This document shows positions 43,240-51,405 of a stretch of 64,000 bases of DNA, piece by piece. Position numbers and translations under genes: made by a program. The stretch lies in the NCBI RefSeq assembly GCF_002735925.1, contig NZ_PEDL01000001.1, positions 248,001 through 312,000 on the forward strand. The letters run 5' to 3'. The stretch is from Sporanaerobium hydrogeniformans (GTDB lineage Bacteria; Bacillota; Clostridia; Lachnospirales; Cellulosilyticaceae). Each line of letters begins with the position of its first letter. The first letter of the stretch is position 1. Below the pieces are notes generated by a model that had not been told where the DNA came from, searched no databases, and was given only the letters and a program-made list of their open reading frames with translations.

Positions 43240-43324
43240 TATCTCGCATCTCCTTAGTATTAGATATGTAAAATGGTTCATTATTAATTGTTATTCTATA
43301 AATATACTTAAAATACTCCTTCAT
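43154..43324 (-). CDS. Small open frame overlapping the integrase start (uncertain)
   Basis: A 56-codon frame beginning MKEYFKYIYRITINNEPFYI, with the ribosome-site-like GGGAG 6-7 bases before its ATG. It overlaps the first 86 bases of the integrase gene in another frame and is the first start codon after the predicted integrase promoter. It may be a leader peptide that couples or limits integrase translation, or a chance frame. I recognise no family. Confidence 0.3.
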   Translation of the reverse strand: MKEYFKYIYRITINNEPFYISNTKEMRDNEKKSSSVLPILKRQPKRGIDRSSNESY

Positions 43325-43348
43325 AATAATCAACTCCCTATTAAAAAT

Positions 43349-43362
43349 CGAACATACGTTCT
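43349..43362. promoter_or_regulatory. LexA/DinR-type SOS box in the integrase promoter
   Basis: CGAACATACGTTCT matches the Bacillus-type LexA box CGAACRNRYGTTYC at all but the last base. It lies directly downstream of the -10 box of the integrase promoter, where LexA would block transcription until DNA damage. Confidence 0.65.
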
Positions 43363-43368
43363 ATTTTG

Positions 43369-43397
43369 ATTATATCATTTAGCATAATAGCTATCAA
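43369..43397 (-). promoter_or_regulatory. Integrase promoter (minus strand)
   Basis: On the minus strand TTGATA (43397-43392) and a perfect TATAAT (43374-43369) are separated by 17 bases. The SOS-like box overlaps the expected transcription start. Confidence 0.7.
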
Positions 43398-43487
43398 TAT
43401 AAATATAATTTTTATGCTATTTAGAATATTATAATGTATATTATTCAATAATTGGTGTCGACATATCGACATAACATATAAAATAAA

Positions 43488-43517
43488 GAAACACTACTAA
43501 TTTGGATTAGCAGTGTT
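43488..43517 (-). terminator. Terminator of the repressor gene
   Basis: AAACACTACTAAT pairs with ATTAGCAGTGTTT with one mismatch. On the minus strand a T-rich tract follows, directly after the repressor stop codon. Confidence 0.75.
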
Positions 43518-43880
43518 TTAACTATCAATAAATTTTTTTACATCAAACCCAGCAGACTGTATATCATCTAATATTTGCTTTATGTCTGAAGGAGTACATT
43601 TTTTAAAATAATCTTCATCTATTTCTATCTTTACATTATTGCCATTTATTTGTCTATTTATAACATGTGCATTTTTTACATTTGTTCGTCCCCATAAATA
43701 ATCGATTGAGCAATTAAAGATATTAGCTAGACTATCTAGCGTTTTACCATCAGGAGTTTTCCTTCCGGACTCCCAATTCGATATAGCTGATCTCCCAATA
43801 CCTAATTTTGTGCCTAATTCTTCTTGTGTTAGATTATGCTCTTCTCGTTCTAATTTTATTCGTTTGTGTATTTCTTGCAT
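43518..43880 (-). CDS. Phage repressor, CI-like HTH protein
   Basis: 120 residues. The N-terminal Xre-type HTH (about 1-62) reads RIKLEREEHNLTQEELGTKLGIGRSAISNWESGRKTP and ends SIDYLWGRT. The C-terminal half is short and acidic and has no visible peptidase (LexA-like) domain, so self-cleavage is unlikely. The start at 43880 follows AGGTGG on the minus strand. Divergent from the early genes, the usual position of a lysogeny repressor. The inverted repeat at 43962-43985 is a candidate operator. Confidence 0.88.
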   Translation of the reverse strand: MQEIHKRIKLEREEHNLTQEELGTKLGIGRSAISNWESGRKTPDGKTLDSLANIFNCSIDYLWGRTNVKNAHVINRQINGNNVKIEIDEDYFKKCTPSDIKQILDDIQSAGFDVKKFIDS

Positions 43881-43961
43881 ATAATCACCACCTAATATCA
43901 TTATATAACAAGCTCAAAAATAATTACATACCCATTTTATAGTAAAAAATATAATAAGTAT

Positions 43962-43985
43962 ACCATAAATAATATTTTTTATGGT
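43962..43985. promoter_or_regulatory. Candidate operator in the lysogeny control region
   Basis: ACCATAAA and TTTATGGT form an inverted repeat with an 8-base spacer between the divergent repressor and early genes. TTGACA at 44004-44009 and a TATTGT at 44028-44033 may be the rightward early promoter (spacer 18). Confidence 0.45.
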
Positions 43986-44084
43986 TTTTTTAGTAATAAA
44001 CTATTGACATAGTGCATATAATAGTGTTATTGTTTTCTTGAAGAAACTAAATTGTTTCCAAAAGTGTACAAGGAGGTGAGGAAA

Positions 44085-44291
44085 ATGTGTATTGCAATAA
44101 ATTCTAATAATGTTAAGGCGGCTAGGGTTAAGTATGATAAAACACAAGCAGAAATGGCTGAAATAATAGGTATAAATGTAAATACCTATTGCCAAAAAGA
44201 GCAGGGTAATAAAGAATTTACGTTGTCAGAAGCTAAAAAGGTTGCAGATTTTTTGGGGAAAAGTATAGATAATCTTTTTTTTGCAGATTAA
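44085..44291 (+). CDS. Small HTH protein, Cro-like
   Basis: 68 residues made of one Xre-type HTH: VKAARVKYDKTQAEMAEIIGINVNTYCQKEQGNKEFT, ending KKVADFLGKSIDNLFF. The start at 44085 follows AAGGAGGTGAG. First rightward gene after the divergent repressor, the Cro position. It is likely to repress the lysogeny promoter or early genes. Confidence 0.85.
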   Translation: MCIAINSNNVKAARVKYDKTQAEMAEIIGINVNTYCQKEQGNKEFTLSEAKKVADFLGKSIDNLFFAD

Positions 44292-44329
44292 AGACACTAA
44301 AAGAAAACAAAAAAAGGAGAAATGACAAC

Positions 44330-44539
44330 ATGAGTGACATACTGAGACTTAAACAAATAAGAAAAAAAAGAGGATTAACAACAAAACGTCTAAGTGATAT
44401 GAGTGGTATTTCTCGATCTTATATCTCTCAACTTGAAAATGATGGTAACGACAATCCTACATTGATAGTGATATGTGCTTTATGTAGGGGTTTAGGAATT
44501 ACGCCTAATGATTTAATACCTGAACAATTATATAAGTAA
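44330..44539 (+). CDS. Small HTH (Xre-type) regulator
   Basis: 69 residues, one HTH domain (LRLKQIRKKRGLTTKRLSDMSGISRSYISQLE, then NPTLIVICALCRGLGITPNDLI). Starts after AAAAGGAG. Second of three short regulatory genes in a row; the target is unknown. Confidence 0.85.
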   Translation: MSDILRLKQIRKKRGLTTKRLSDMSGISRSYISQLENDGNDNPTLIVICALCRGLGITPNDLIPEQLYK

Positions 44540-44548
44540 GGAGAAATA

Positions 44549-44677
44549 ATGGAAAAAGATAGAGAAGAGTTTTTAATGGATTTAGCGATTGTTATTTATG
44601 GAATGCCTGTGGAGGATATAGCAAAAGAACTGATAACACTATCAAATCAAGAAAGTAAAGGTGATACATATGAGTAG
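44549..44677 (+). CDS. Hypothetical 42-residue phage protein
   Basis: A short frame starting MEKDREEFLMDLAIVIYGMP and ending near ESKGDTYE. AAGGAG sits 5 bases before the ATG, and the gene overlaps the next one by 8 bases, both signs of real translation. Mostly helical and acidic. No family recognised. Confidence 0.6.
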   Translation: MEKDREEFLMDLAIVIYGMPVEDIAKELITLSNQESKGDTYE

Positions 44678-45422
44678 TTTAGTTAGTCAAGAGCAGATAA
44701 AAGCAATATCAAGTTTGGAAGTAGCTGAAATGTGTGAAACAAGACACTCTGATTTACTAGAAAAAATAAGAGGATATTGTGTAGTTTTAGCCGAACGCAA
44801 TTTTCCGCTGGGGTCATTCTTCTTAGAAAGCACATATATAGATAAGCAAAACCAAGAAAGGCCATGCTATCTATTGACCAGAAAAGGGTGCGATATGGTA
44901 GCAAATAAAATGACAGGTGAAAAAGGAATTGTATTTACAGCCAAATATGTAACAAAGTTTGAAGAGATGGAACAACAGCTAAAACAACCTATGTGCTTAG
45001 AGGACTTAATCATTGCTAACGCAAAAGCCCTTAAAGACGCTAGGGAGCAAGCAGAGAAGGCACAGGCTACAGCCTTAGAAGTAAAACAGGAAGTACAAGC
45101 TATCAGGGATACAATTACACTTGATCCAGCAGCATGGAGAACAGAGACAACAAACCTAGTTAACCGTATAGCCCAAAAGCTTGGTGGAAATGAAAATATC
45201 CAAGTAATTAGAAAAGAAAGCTATGACCTTTTGGACAGTAGAGCCAAGGCAAAGCTAGGAATAAGGCAAACAAACATGAAGCGTAAAGTACTAGAAGAAA
45301 CTGGTAGCACAAGTAAGTCTAATAAGATAACTAAGCTTGATGTGATAGCAGCTGATGCAAGGCTAAGAGAAGTGTACATAGCCATAGTAAAAGAAATGGC
45401 GATTAAATACGGTGTAGCATAG
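44670..45422 (+). CDS. Rha-family antirepressor with ORF6C-like C-terminal domain
   Basis: 250 residues. The N-terminal Rha domain (about 12-95) has SLEVAEMCETRHSDLLEKIR, SFFLESTYIDKQNQERPCYL and LTRKGCDMVANKM. A coiled linker (about 110-150) precedes a C-terminal ORF6C-type region (AWRTETTNLVNRIAQKLGG, AKLGIRQTNMKRKVLEETG). Phage proteins of this build interfere with repression or host gene expression. The start ATG at 44670 follows AAAGGTG; an in-frame GTG nine bases upstream lies in that site. Confidence 0.87.
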   Translation: MSSLVSQEQIKAISSLEVAEMCETRHSDLLEKIRGYCVVLAERNFPLGSFFLESTYIDKQNQERPCYLLTRKGCDMVANKMTGEKGIVFTAKYVTKFEEMEQQLKQPMCLEDLIIANAKALKDAREQAEKAQATALEVKQEVQAIRDTITLDPAAWRTETTNLVNRIAQKLGGNENIQVIRKESYDLLDSRAKAKLGIRQTNMKRKVLEETGSTSKSNKITKLDVIAADARLREVYIAIVKEMAIKYGVA

Positions 45423-45435
45423 GGGAGAAATAGTG

Positions 45436-45609
45436 ATGGATGAATTACAGAAATTAACTATTAAAAGAAGTGAAAATTCTACAATTATAAAGCTTGATGG
45501 TTTTGAGCTTAAGAATATTGTTGAATATGAGTTGAAAAGCTCTGCTAATGGGCCAACAGAGCTTCTGATTAAAGTGATTGTGGTAACTAACGAAATTGAG
45601 ATGAAATAA
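45436..45609 (+). CDS. Hypothetical phage protein, 57 residues
   Basis: A short frame starting MDELQKLTIKRSENSTIIKL and rich in beta-strand-like alternation (ELLIKVIVVTNEIEMK). It has AGGGGAGAAA upstream of ATG. Its 3' end overlaps the convergent gene at 45587 by 23 bases. No family recognised. Confidence 0.6.
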   Translation: MDELQKLTIKRSENSTIIKLDGFELKNIVEYELKSSANGPTELLIKVIVVTNEIEMK

Positions 45610-45958
45610 GATCAGATATAACATTGGCAGCTATTGTAGAAAGTGAATCAAGAGAGAATGAACCGACATTTTTTGCAATATCTTTGGTTTTATTCCAAAT
45701 ATTATCTGAACGTATATCAGCTATAAATTTATGCCCCACAGGAGTAAGATCATATACCAAGCAACCTTGCATTAACCAATGAACCTTTCTGACAAGATAT
45801 GATAATTCACATTGCTTTATATGATACAAAATCTCATCATCAGAATATTTTTCAAGCCTATCATATTTTTCAGGTAACCTCATGGTGTGATGTGGGGCTT
45901 GGATTACTTCTTCGACGGTGAACAAGATATCTCTAATGCAATCTGGATTTAGTTTCAT
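45587..45958 (-). CDS. DUF2513-like hypothetical protein
   Basis: 123 residues, starting MKLNPDCIRDILFTVEEV, with YSDDEILYHIKQCELSYLV and VYDLTPVGHKFIADIRSDNIW. This pattern matches DUF2513, a winged-helix-like family of phages and mobile elements of unknown role. The minus-strand start at 45958 follows AAAGGTGG; a longer frame upstream has no ribosome site. It is one of only two small genes facing against the lytic direction in this region, so it may be expressed in the lysogen. Confidence 0.82.
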   Translation of the reverse strand: MKLNPDCIRDILFTVEEVIQAPHHTMRLPEKYDRLEKYSDDEILYHIKQCELSYLVRKVHWLMQGCLVYDLTPVGHKFIADIRSDNIWNKTKDIAKNVGSFSLDSLSTIAANVISDLISSQFR

Positions 45959-46058
45959 AAATAATACCACCTTTCTCATTAGTATTTCAGCTTGGCAGAG
46001 CTGATGACTATATTGTAAAGGTGAATTTAGAAAATTACAAATAAAGAAGGTAGGAAAA

Positions 46059-46250
46059 GTGAAAAAGAAACTATTATTACCATTAATAATTGTACAAGCC
46101 ATCATGATGTACGATATGGCGTATGAAAGAGGAATTATCACAGTAGGAGGAGAGTGGTTTATTGTACCACTGTACATAGTTGTTGTCTATGGGTTAATTC
46201 CATCTATAAAACAGTTATTCGAGGAGGTGTACAAAGATGAAGCAAGGTAA
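46059..46250 (+). CDS. Small membrane protein
   Basis: 63 residues with two hydrophobic segments (LLLPLIIVQAIMM and FIVPLYIVVVYGLIP) and a charged tail. GTG start, with AAGGTAGG upstream. No family recognised. Its end overlaps the next gene by 14 bases. Confidence 0.65.
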   Translation: MKKKLLLPLIIVQAIMMYDMAYERGIITVGGEWFIVPLYIVVVYGLIPSIKQLFEEVYKDEAR

Positions 46251-46395
46251 GGCACCTAACAAAAAGCAAAAGATACTTATTAGAAGCAGAGGACTTGACT
46301 ACAACCACTGGTTAGTAGTGACAGATAATAAAGAGCTTATGAAAATTAAGCATAGGACAAGTAATAGGGTTAGAAATATCTATAAGGAGGTTTAG
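46237..46395 (+). CDS. DUF6906-like small phage protein
   Basis: 52 residues, starting MKQGKAPNKKQKILIRSRGL, then NHWLVVTDNKELMKIKHR. This short basic pattern, with the lysine-rich start and a DYNHWLVV-like middle, recurs in Firmicutes phages next to early genes. Function unknown. GAGGAGGTG precedes the ATG. Confidence 0.65.
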   Translation: MKQGKAPNKKQKILIRSRGLDYNHWLVVTDNKELMKIKHRTSNRVRNIYKEV

Positions 46396-46398
46396 ATT

Positions 46399-47115
46399 AT
46401 GTCTAAAAGCTTATTATTATTTGACCCAATGACCGGAGAACGTAAGTTTACAGATTTGCAAATGCTATCTGGCATTACAGGAAGAACAGTAGGCTCTTTA
46501 AGAACATCAATAGGACGTAAGATTAAACTTTTAAATTGTTATCTTTTACCAATAGATACACCACTTAGTAAGTTAAGAGAGCTTCTAGCTAAAGAAGTTA
46601 TTTTAGATGAAGTATGGCGAGATATTCCAGGAAGCAGATGGCAAGTCAGTAGCTATGGTAGATATAGATCATGGTTAAGAGTTCAGTCTAATAGATGCGT
46701 TTACAGACTACCATATCATGGCACTAAATGTACAAGCCAAACCATGGCAATACAGATAAACGGTAAACGTACTGAGTGTAGGGCGCATGAATGGGTGTAT
46801 AAGCTGTTTGTTGGAGAAATTCCTAAAGGTTATGTAGTTTATCACAAAGATGGAAATAAATCTAATAATAGAGTTGAAAATTTAGATGTAATAAAAAGAA
46901 GTAAACTAATGCAACGCCAGTGTACTCCAGTAAGAGCAGTAGAGGTGCAGCAATTAGATCTGGATACAGGAGAAGTTATTGCAGAGTATAGCACATTAAG
47001 TGCAGCAGCTAGAGCTAACTATACAGACTGTAAAACAATAAGAGATGCTGCTAAAAGAGATAAAGCATCTATAGGTTTTAGATGGAATGTTGAAAAAGAA
47101 AAAAGCATTATCTAA
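46399..47115 (+). CDS. HNH endonuclease with NUMOD4 motif (homing-type)
   Basis: 238 residues. A NUMOD4-like segment (EVWRDIPGSRWQVSSYGRY) is followed by an HNH core (RAHEWVYKLFVGEIPKG, VYHKDGNKSNNRVENLDVI). A C-terminal DNA-binding repeat of the NUMOD1 kind (DTGEVIAEYSTLSAAARAN) follows. Such free-standing endonucleases move between phages and can be inserted between essential genes. The N-terminal 70 residues are not recognised. Starts after AAGGAGG, four bases after the previous stop. Confidence 0.85.
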   Translation: MSKSLLLFDPMTGERKFTDLQMLSGITGRTVGSLRTSIGRKIKLLNCYLLPIDTPLSKLRELLAKEVILDEVWRDIPGSRWQVSSYGRYRSWLRVQSNRCVYRLPYHGTKCTSQTMAIQINGKRTECRAHEWVYKLFVGEIPKGYVVYHKDGNKSNNRVENLDVIKRSKLMQRQCTPVRAVEVQQLDLDTGEVIAEYSTLSAAARANYTDCKTIRDAAKRDKASIGFRWNVEKEKSII

Positions 47116-47187
47116 GTCGGCAAACTTAAATAATGCAATTAAATAAAATATCCAGTGCTAGTATAGCACAATTAAGGGGCGGTAACA

Positions 47188-47406
47188 ATGCTATATAAAG
47201 AAATAATTCGTGACAGCAATGGTAAGCCAATAGATACAGGTGCCATCGTAAAACATGGTAATAAACGAGGGATTGTGCTAGAAGATGAATTTGAAGGACA
47301 ATACGCTGTGCTAGAAAATGGAACCAAGTTAAGAGTTAAGGACTACTGTAAAAAGCTTAGTGTAGTCTATTGTAAGCGAGGTGTTAATCATGCTAGCAGG
47401 AAGTAA
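47188..47406 (+). CDS. Hypothetical phage protein, 72 residues
   Basis: Starts MLYKEIIRDSNGKPIDTGAI and looks like a small beta-barrel (VKHGNKRGIVLEDEFEGQYA, VLENGTKLRV). AAGGGGCGG lies upstream of the ATG. Overlaps the next gene by 17 bases. No family recognised. Confidence 0.65.
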   Translation: MLYKEIIRDSNGKPIDTGAIVKHGNKRGIVLEDEFEGQYAVLENGTKLRVKDYCKKLSVVYCKRGVNHASRK

Positions 47407-47761
47407 AGAAGAACACGACTTGTACATATCACAAGCTATCAAAAACCTTGTGAAGGAAGAAACGTCTTTTAATCTAGTAAACAGAGAAGCATTCAGTGAT
47501 TGGATGGGTGTTTACGGTTATATCAAAGAGGAACTTGAAGAAGCATCAGAAGCTTTAGTAGATACAGCCGAAGAGCACGAGAAGCTGTGGAGACTTATTA
47601 GAAATAATGCTTATACACCTGAACTGGTATTACGTACGCAGGTCCTAGTAGAAACAGCATTAGAAATCATTCATGAAGCTGTTCATGTAGCAGCAGTAGG
47701 GATGAAGGCTATTGAACAATTAGGGGGTGATCCTTTTGGGAAGAGGCAAGAAATGGACTAA
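47390..47761 (+). CDS. Hypothetical phage protein (helical)
   Basis: 123 residues, helical, with an acidic central part (YGYIKEELEEASEALVDTAE) and a long C-terminal helix (VLVETALEIIHEAVHVAAVG). The repeated E-x-x-E pattern resembles MazG-like pyrophosphohydrolases, but the full motif is not present, so no function is claimed. The start at 47390 follows GAGGTG. Confidence 0.65.
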   Translation: MLAGSKEEHDLYISQAIKNLVKEETSFNLVNREAFSDWMGVYGYIKEELEEASEALVDTAEEHEKLWRLIRNNAYTPELVLRTQVLVETALEIIHEAVHVAAVGMKAIEQLGGDPFGKRQEMD

Positions 47762-48500
47762 GGAGGAGATTGAGTTCCTAGAAGAAAGCTATGGACAACT
47801 TTCAGTAGAAGCCATTGCTAATAGGCTTAATCGAACACTCAGTTCTATTGATAACAAGTCCTATAGATTAGGTTTGGGTGCCATTGCTGATGCAGGAGAG
47901 TACATCACCTTTAATAGGGTGGCTCAAGTCCTTTATAAAAAGCCGAACTCCTCTTGCAGAGACTATTTAATTGCACATGGGATACCTGTTAAGAAAAAGA
48001 AGTTTATCACAACTACGTTTTTAATTGTTTATCCAAAAGACCTATGGAAATGGCTTAAGGAAAATAAGGATAAAGTTAACTTTAAATATATGGAGCCTGG
48101 TGATTTTGGGTATCCAGAACCTAAGTGGGCAGACATAAAAAGACAATCAGATAAAGCTAATGCGAAATTCAATGGTAGACCGTGGAGCCGTAGTGAAGAA
48201 AAGCAACTTATATTCTTGGTTAATCAATACAAGTACACCAATAGGCAGTTATCAGTATTGTTGAATAGAACAGAGTGCGCTATATATAGAAAGCTTATTG
48301 AGCTAAAGGTTATGGCGAGACCTCTTCGTGCAGATCCACATAGTGTATGGACCAAAGAGCAGATTGATTTATTACTGCAGCTAAAAGCTCAAGGTTATAA
48401 CTACCACGATATAGCTTTAAAACTAGGTAATAAATCAGTAAAAGCAATTAAGGGAAAGCTTGAACGAATGGCTAAGGAGGAAAAGAAGTGCGCTATTTAA
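47736..48500 (+). CDS. SANT/Myb-like DNA-binding protein
   Basis: 254 residues with three similar HTH-type units: KKWTKEEIEFLEESYGQL, WSRSEEKQLIFLVNQYKYTN and VWTKEQIDLLLQLKAQGYN. Each has tryptophan-spaced helices and ends in an IDNKSYRLG- or IYRKLIEL-like recognition helix. It is a likely sequence-specific DNA-binding protein of the replication region. TTG at 47736 is chosen because AGGGGGTGAT lies upstream; the GTG at 47727 is inside that site. Confidence 0.75.
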   Translation: MGRGKKWTKEEIEFLEESYGQLSVEAIANRLNRTLSSIDNKSYRLGLGAIADAGEYITFNRVAQVLYKKPNSSCRDYLIAHGIPVKKKKFITTTFLIVYPKDLWKWLKENKDKVNFKYMEPGDFGYPEPKWADIKRQSDKANAKFNGRPWSRSEEKQLIFLVNQYKYTNRQLSVLLNRTECAIYRKLIELKVMARPLRADPHSVWTKEQIDLLLQLKAQGYNYHDIALKLGNKSVKAIKGKLERMAKEEKKCAI

Positions 48501-50161
48501 TAGATGGAGATTATATTAGGGTGGATTCCTTAACGAATGAACAATATAAGCGTGTTAATGAGATACTTGGTCGTGAATGGGATAGGAAAAATAAGTCTTG
48601 GAAGATACCTATTAACCTTGAAAACCTTGAAGAGCTGTGGCGCATTGGACATGAGGACACAGATTTTAAGAATGACTTTGTTGCTTTAGGCAAAAAGCTA
48701 AGAGGTAACAAAGAAACAACAGAGGCTATAAAGCTTTCAGATAAAGTAATAAGTAGTGTAACACCACCTGTTAAAGCAACGCTTTATGCGCATCAAATAA
48801 AGGGTCTTAACATGGCGCTATTAAATGATGGGTTCGGAATACTTTTCGATATGGGACTTGGCAAATCACTTACGACCATAGCCATTATGGGAACAAGGTA
48901 TATACGAGGAGAGATTGATAAGGTACTTATTATTGCGCCAAGTAGTGTATGTCCAGTATGGCCCAAAGAACTTAGTCAATTCGCAGACTTCCCATATAAC
49001 ATACAGTACTTATCAGGCACTAGGGATAAACGCTTAGAGAAACTAAATAGTTTAGATATAGGATTCTTCAGTGGGCTTAAAATAGCGGTTATTAATTATG
49101 AAAGTGCTTGGAGGTTAGAAAAGGAGTTAGTAGCTTTTAAGCCGGATATGATTGTGTGTGATGAAAGTCAGCGTATCAAGAACGCGCAAGCTCAGCAGAG
49201 CAAAGGTATACATAAGCTAGGTGATAAGGCGAAATATCGTATTATCTTAACAGGTACGCCTGTGCAGAACAATCCGCTAGATTTTTTTAGTCAGTATCGA
49301 TTTTTAAATAAAAACATTTTTGGTACAAGCTATGTAGCATTTAGAAATAGGTATGCTCAATTCGGTGGCTATGAAAATCATGAAATTATTGGCTATAGGA
49401 ATTTACCAGAGTTGGTTGAAAAGGCCCATAGCATTGCTTATAGAGTATGCAAAGAGGAGGCGCTTGACCTTCCGGAACAAGTATTTATCAAACGTTACTG
49501 TGAGTTTAGCAACGAAGAGCGTAGGGCGTATGAGCAATTAAAGAAGGAGTCTATTACAGCTATTGAAAATGATCAAATGACAGGAGAGGTAGTGGCTACG
49601 AATGTCCTTACAAGGATTTTAAGACTTCAACAACTTACAGGTGGATTTGCACAGCTGGAGGATGAAGATAAGGTTAAGCAACTAGGTAATAGCAAGCTTA
49701 AAGTACTCGAAGAGGTTATAGAGGATGTTGTACTTGATAGTGGTCGTAAACTTGTTATCTTTGCTAAATTTGTTCATGAGATTAAGGCGATTGTTAAAAT
49801 GATTCAAGATAAGGGGATTGATTACAGTCTTATTTACGGAGAGATAAAAGACCGTGGAGAGCAAGTAAGGCGCTTTCAAGAAGAAGCAAGTGTAAAAATC
49901 TTTATTGCTCAGATACAGACAGCTGGGCTAGGTATTACTTTAACAGCAGCAGACACAGCAGTTTATTACTCTCTTGGTTACAACTACGCTGACTACGCTC
50001 AGTCACTTGCCAGAACGCACAGGATAGGTCAAAAAAATACATGCACTTACATACAGCTTATTGTACCTAACACAATAGACGAACAGATTTATACCGCATT
50101 ACAAGCTAAAGAAGATATAGCCAAAAAGGTAGTAGATAATTGGCGAGATTTACTAAGCTAG
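48488..50161 (+). CDS. SNF2-family DNA helicase/translocase
   Basis: 557 residues. Walker A is DMGLGKSLTTIA, the Walker B-like sequence is VCDESQRIKNAQ, motif III is ILTGTPVQNNPLDF, motif V is IFIAQIQTAGLGITLT and motif VI is QSLARTHRIGQKNT. The N-terminal 100 residues resemble the HARP-like cap seen in phage and SMARCAL1-type proteins (NRKNKSWKIPINLENLEEL area). It probably remodels DNA at forks or during recombination. GTG start after AAGGAGG; overlaps the previous gene by 13 bases. Confidence 0.92.
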   Translation: MRYLIDGDYIRVDSLTNEQYKRVNEILGREWDRKNKSWKIPINLENLEELWRIGHEDTDFKNDFVALGKKLRGNKETTEAIKLSDKVISSVTPPVKATLYAHQIKGLNMALLNDGFGILFDMGLGKSLTTIAIMGTRYIRGEIDKVLIIAPSSVCPVWPKELSQFADFPYNIQYLSGTRDKRLEKLNSLDIGFFSGLKIAVINYESAWRLEKELVAFKPDMIVCDESQRIKNAQAQQSKGIHKLGDKAKYRIILTGTPVQNNPLDFFSQYRFLNKNIFGTSYVAFRNRYAQFGGYENHEIIGYRNLPELVEKAHSIAYRVCKEEALDLPEQVFIKRYCEFSNEERRAYEQLKKESITAIENDQMTGEVVATNVLTRILRLQQLTGGFAQLEDEDKVKQLGNSKLKVLEEVIEDVVLDSGRKLVIFAKFVHEIKAIVKMIQDKGIDYSLIYGEIKDRGEQVRRFQEEASVKIFIAQIQTAGLGITLTAADTAVYYSLGYNYADYAQSLARTHRIGQKNTCTYIQLIVPNTIDEQIYTALQAKEDIAKKVVDNWRDLLS

Positions 50162-50173
50162 GAGGAAAAAGCA

Positions 50174-51154
50174 ATGGGTAAAAACAAGCAACGCAAGCAG
50201 ATCCCTTTCAATCCACCTGTGAGGCATCCTCAGAATATGGTAGCTATGGCTAAACAGTTGGAAAAGGAGATAGATACAGCAAGACTTGAGAGCAGCAATC
50301 AAACATTAAACCTTTGTGCTAGTGCGTTTATTATCGTACTTAAGGAATTTTATGACTTCGACAATGAAAAGCTCCAAGACACTATGAACAAAGTTTTTGA
50401 ACAGCTTGAGCTATGTGGAAAAGAACTTGTTACCTTGGATCAGATGATGGATCTATGCGAGGAGTATGGCATTGAAGTAAAGAAAGATGCTGAGAAGATG
50501 GAGTCCATCGGCAAGCAGATGCAGAATAAGCTAAAAGTCTACCAGTTATTAGACAGAGGTATTACGGAAGTAGAGGACATTGCTAGAGAATCTAAGCTAT
50601 CTACAAGGGAAGCAAGTGCTTATAGATGGCAGTACAACAAAATAAAATATGGAAAAGATTATGAGGGGGATGCTGAAATGGCAACTAAAAAAGAGGACGC
50701 AATGAGACTTTACAAAAAGGGTTACACAGTTAACCAGGTTATGGATGAATTACAGATTACTAAAGGTTCAGCCTTTAATTATCAAACAGAGTACAAGAAG
50801 ACACTAGGAATGGTAGCATCCAATGAAAAACCTAAGACAGCGGATGAGTTAGCCGATGCACTGTTTGGTAATGAAGAGGAACCATCTATTGAGAAAAAGC
50901 ATTATGAAGTGCCAAAAGGTGATGAAGATAGCGAAAAACCTATCCAAGCTATCGAAGAACAGCCAAAGCCAAGCAAGGTGAAAAGAAAGCTCCAAGAGCT
51001 CTCCAGAACCGTAACCTATAAAGGTGAGTTTGGGGAATATGAAGTATCAAACAAGGTTGTAGTTGTTAGATTTGAAGATAGTGAAATGTCACTTGATAAA
51101 AATACTATTTCTGGGCTTATAGAAGAGCTTACTGAACTTTCTTTAACAATGTAA
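50174..51154 (+). CDS. Hypothetical phage protein with HTH-like repeats
   Basis: 326 residues, starting MGKNKQRKQIPFNPPVRHPQ. The N-terminal 120 residues are helical. Two resolvase-type HTH-like segments follow (VYQLLDRGITEVEDIARES and MRLYKKGYTVNQVMDELQI), then an acidic linker and a C-terminal beta-rich part. DNA binding is likely from the HTH segments. No specific family recognised. Starts after AGGAGG. Confidence 0.7.
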   Translation: MGKNKQRKQIPFNPPVRHPQNMVAMAKQLEKEIDTARLESSNQTLNLCASAFIIVLKEFYDFDNEKLQDTMNKVFEQLELCGKELVTLDQMMDLCEEYGIEVKKDAEKMESIGKQMQNKLKVYQLLDRGITEVEDIARESKLSTREASAYRWQYNKIKYGKDYEGDAEMATKKEDAMRLYKKGYTVNQVMDELQITKGSAFNYQTEYKKTLGMVASNEKPKTADELADALFGNEEEPSIEKKHYEVPKGDEDSEKPIQAIEEQPKPSKVKRKLQELSRTVTYKGEFGEYEVSNKVVVVRFEDSEMSLDKNTISGLIEELTELSLTM

Positions 51155-51235
51155 GGTTGACCCAACTTTTTAATGATAATGAGGAGCTTTATGCTCTAGA
51201 AATGATAAAAAAATAAAGATGAAGAAGGTGATAAA

Positions 51236-51400
51236 TTGAATGTAATGGGACTGTATGCAAGCCTAGGAAAGTTAATCTTTGATTATCCGCAGATGGCCAC
51301 AGCAAAAGTAGTGGATGTAGAAAACCCAGATTATGAGGTAAGTAGCATCGAATACAAACGTGAGCATGATGCAGTATGTATAGAATTTAAGGAGGAATAG
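51236..51400 (+). CDS. Hypothetical phage protein, 54 residues
   Basis: Begins at a TTG after AAGGTGAT; the ATG 9 bases on is too far from that site. Starts NVMGLYASLGKLIFDYPQMA and has VVDVENPDYEVSSIEYK. No family recognised. Confidence 0.6.
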   Translation: MNVMGLYASLGKLIFDYPQMATAKVVDVENPDYEVSSIEYKREHDAVCIEFKEE

Positions 51401-51405
51401 TAGGT

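Noticed and set aside
45959-46177. N-terminal extension of the minus-strand DUF2513-like gene
   Set aside because: A good ribosome site precedes the ATG at 45958; the longer frame overlaps a plus-strand gene and has no such site.
47390-47761. MazG-type pyrophosphohydrolase
   Set aside because: Acidic helices are suggestive, but the full E-x2-E...E-x2-D motif set cannot be seen.
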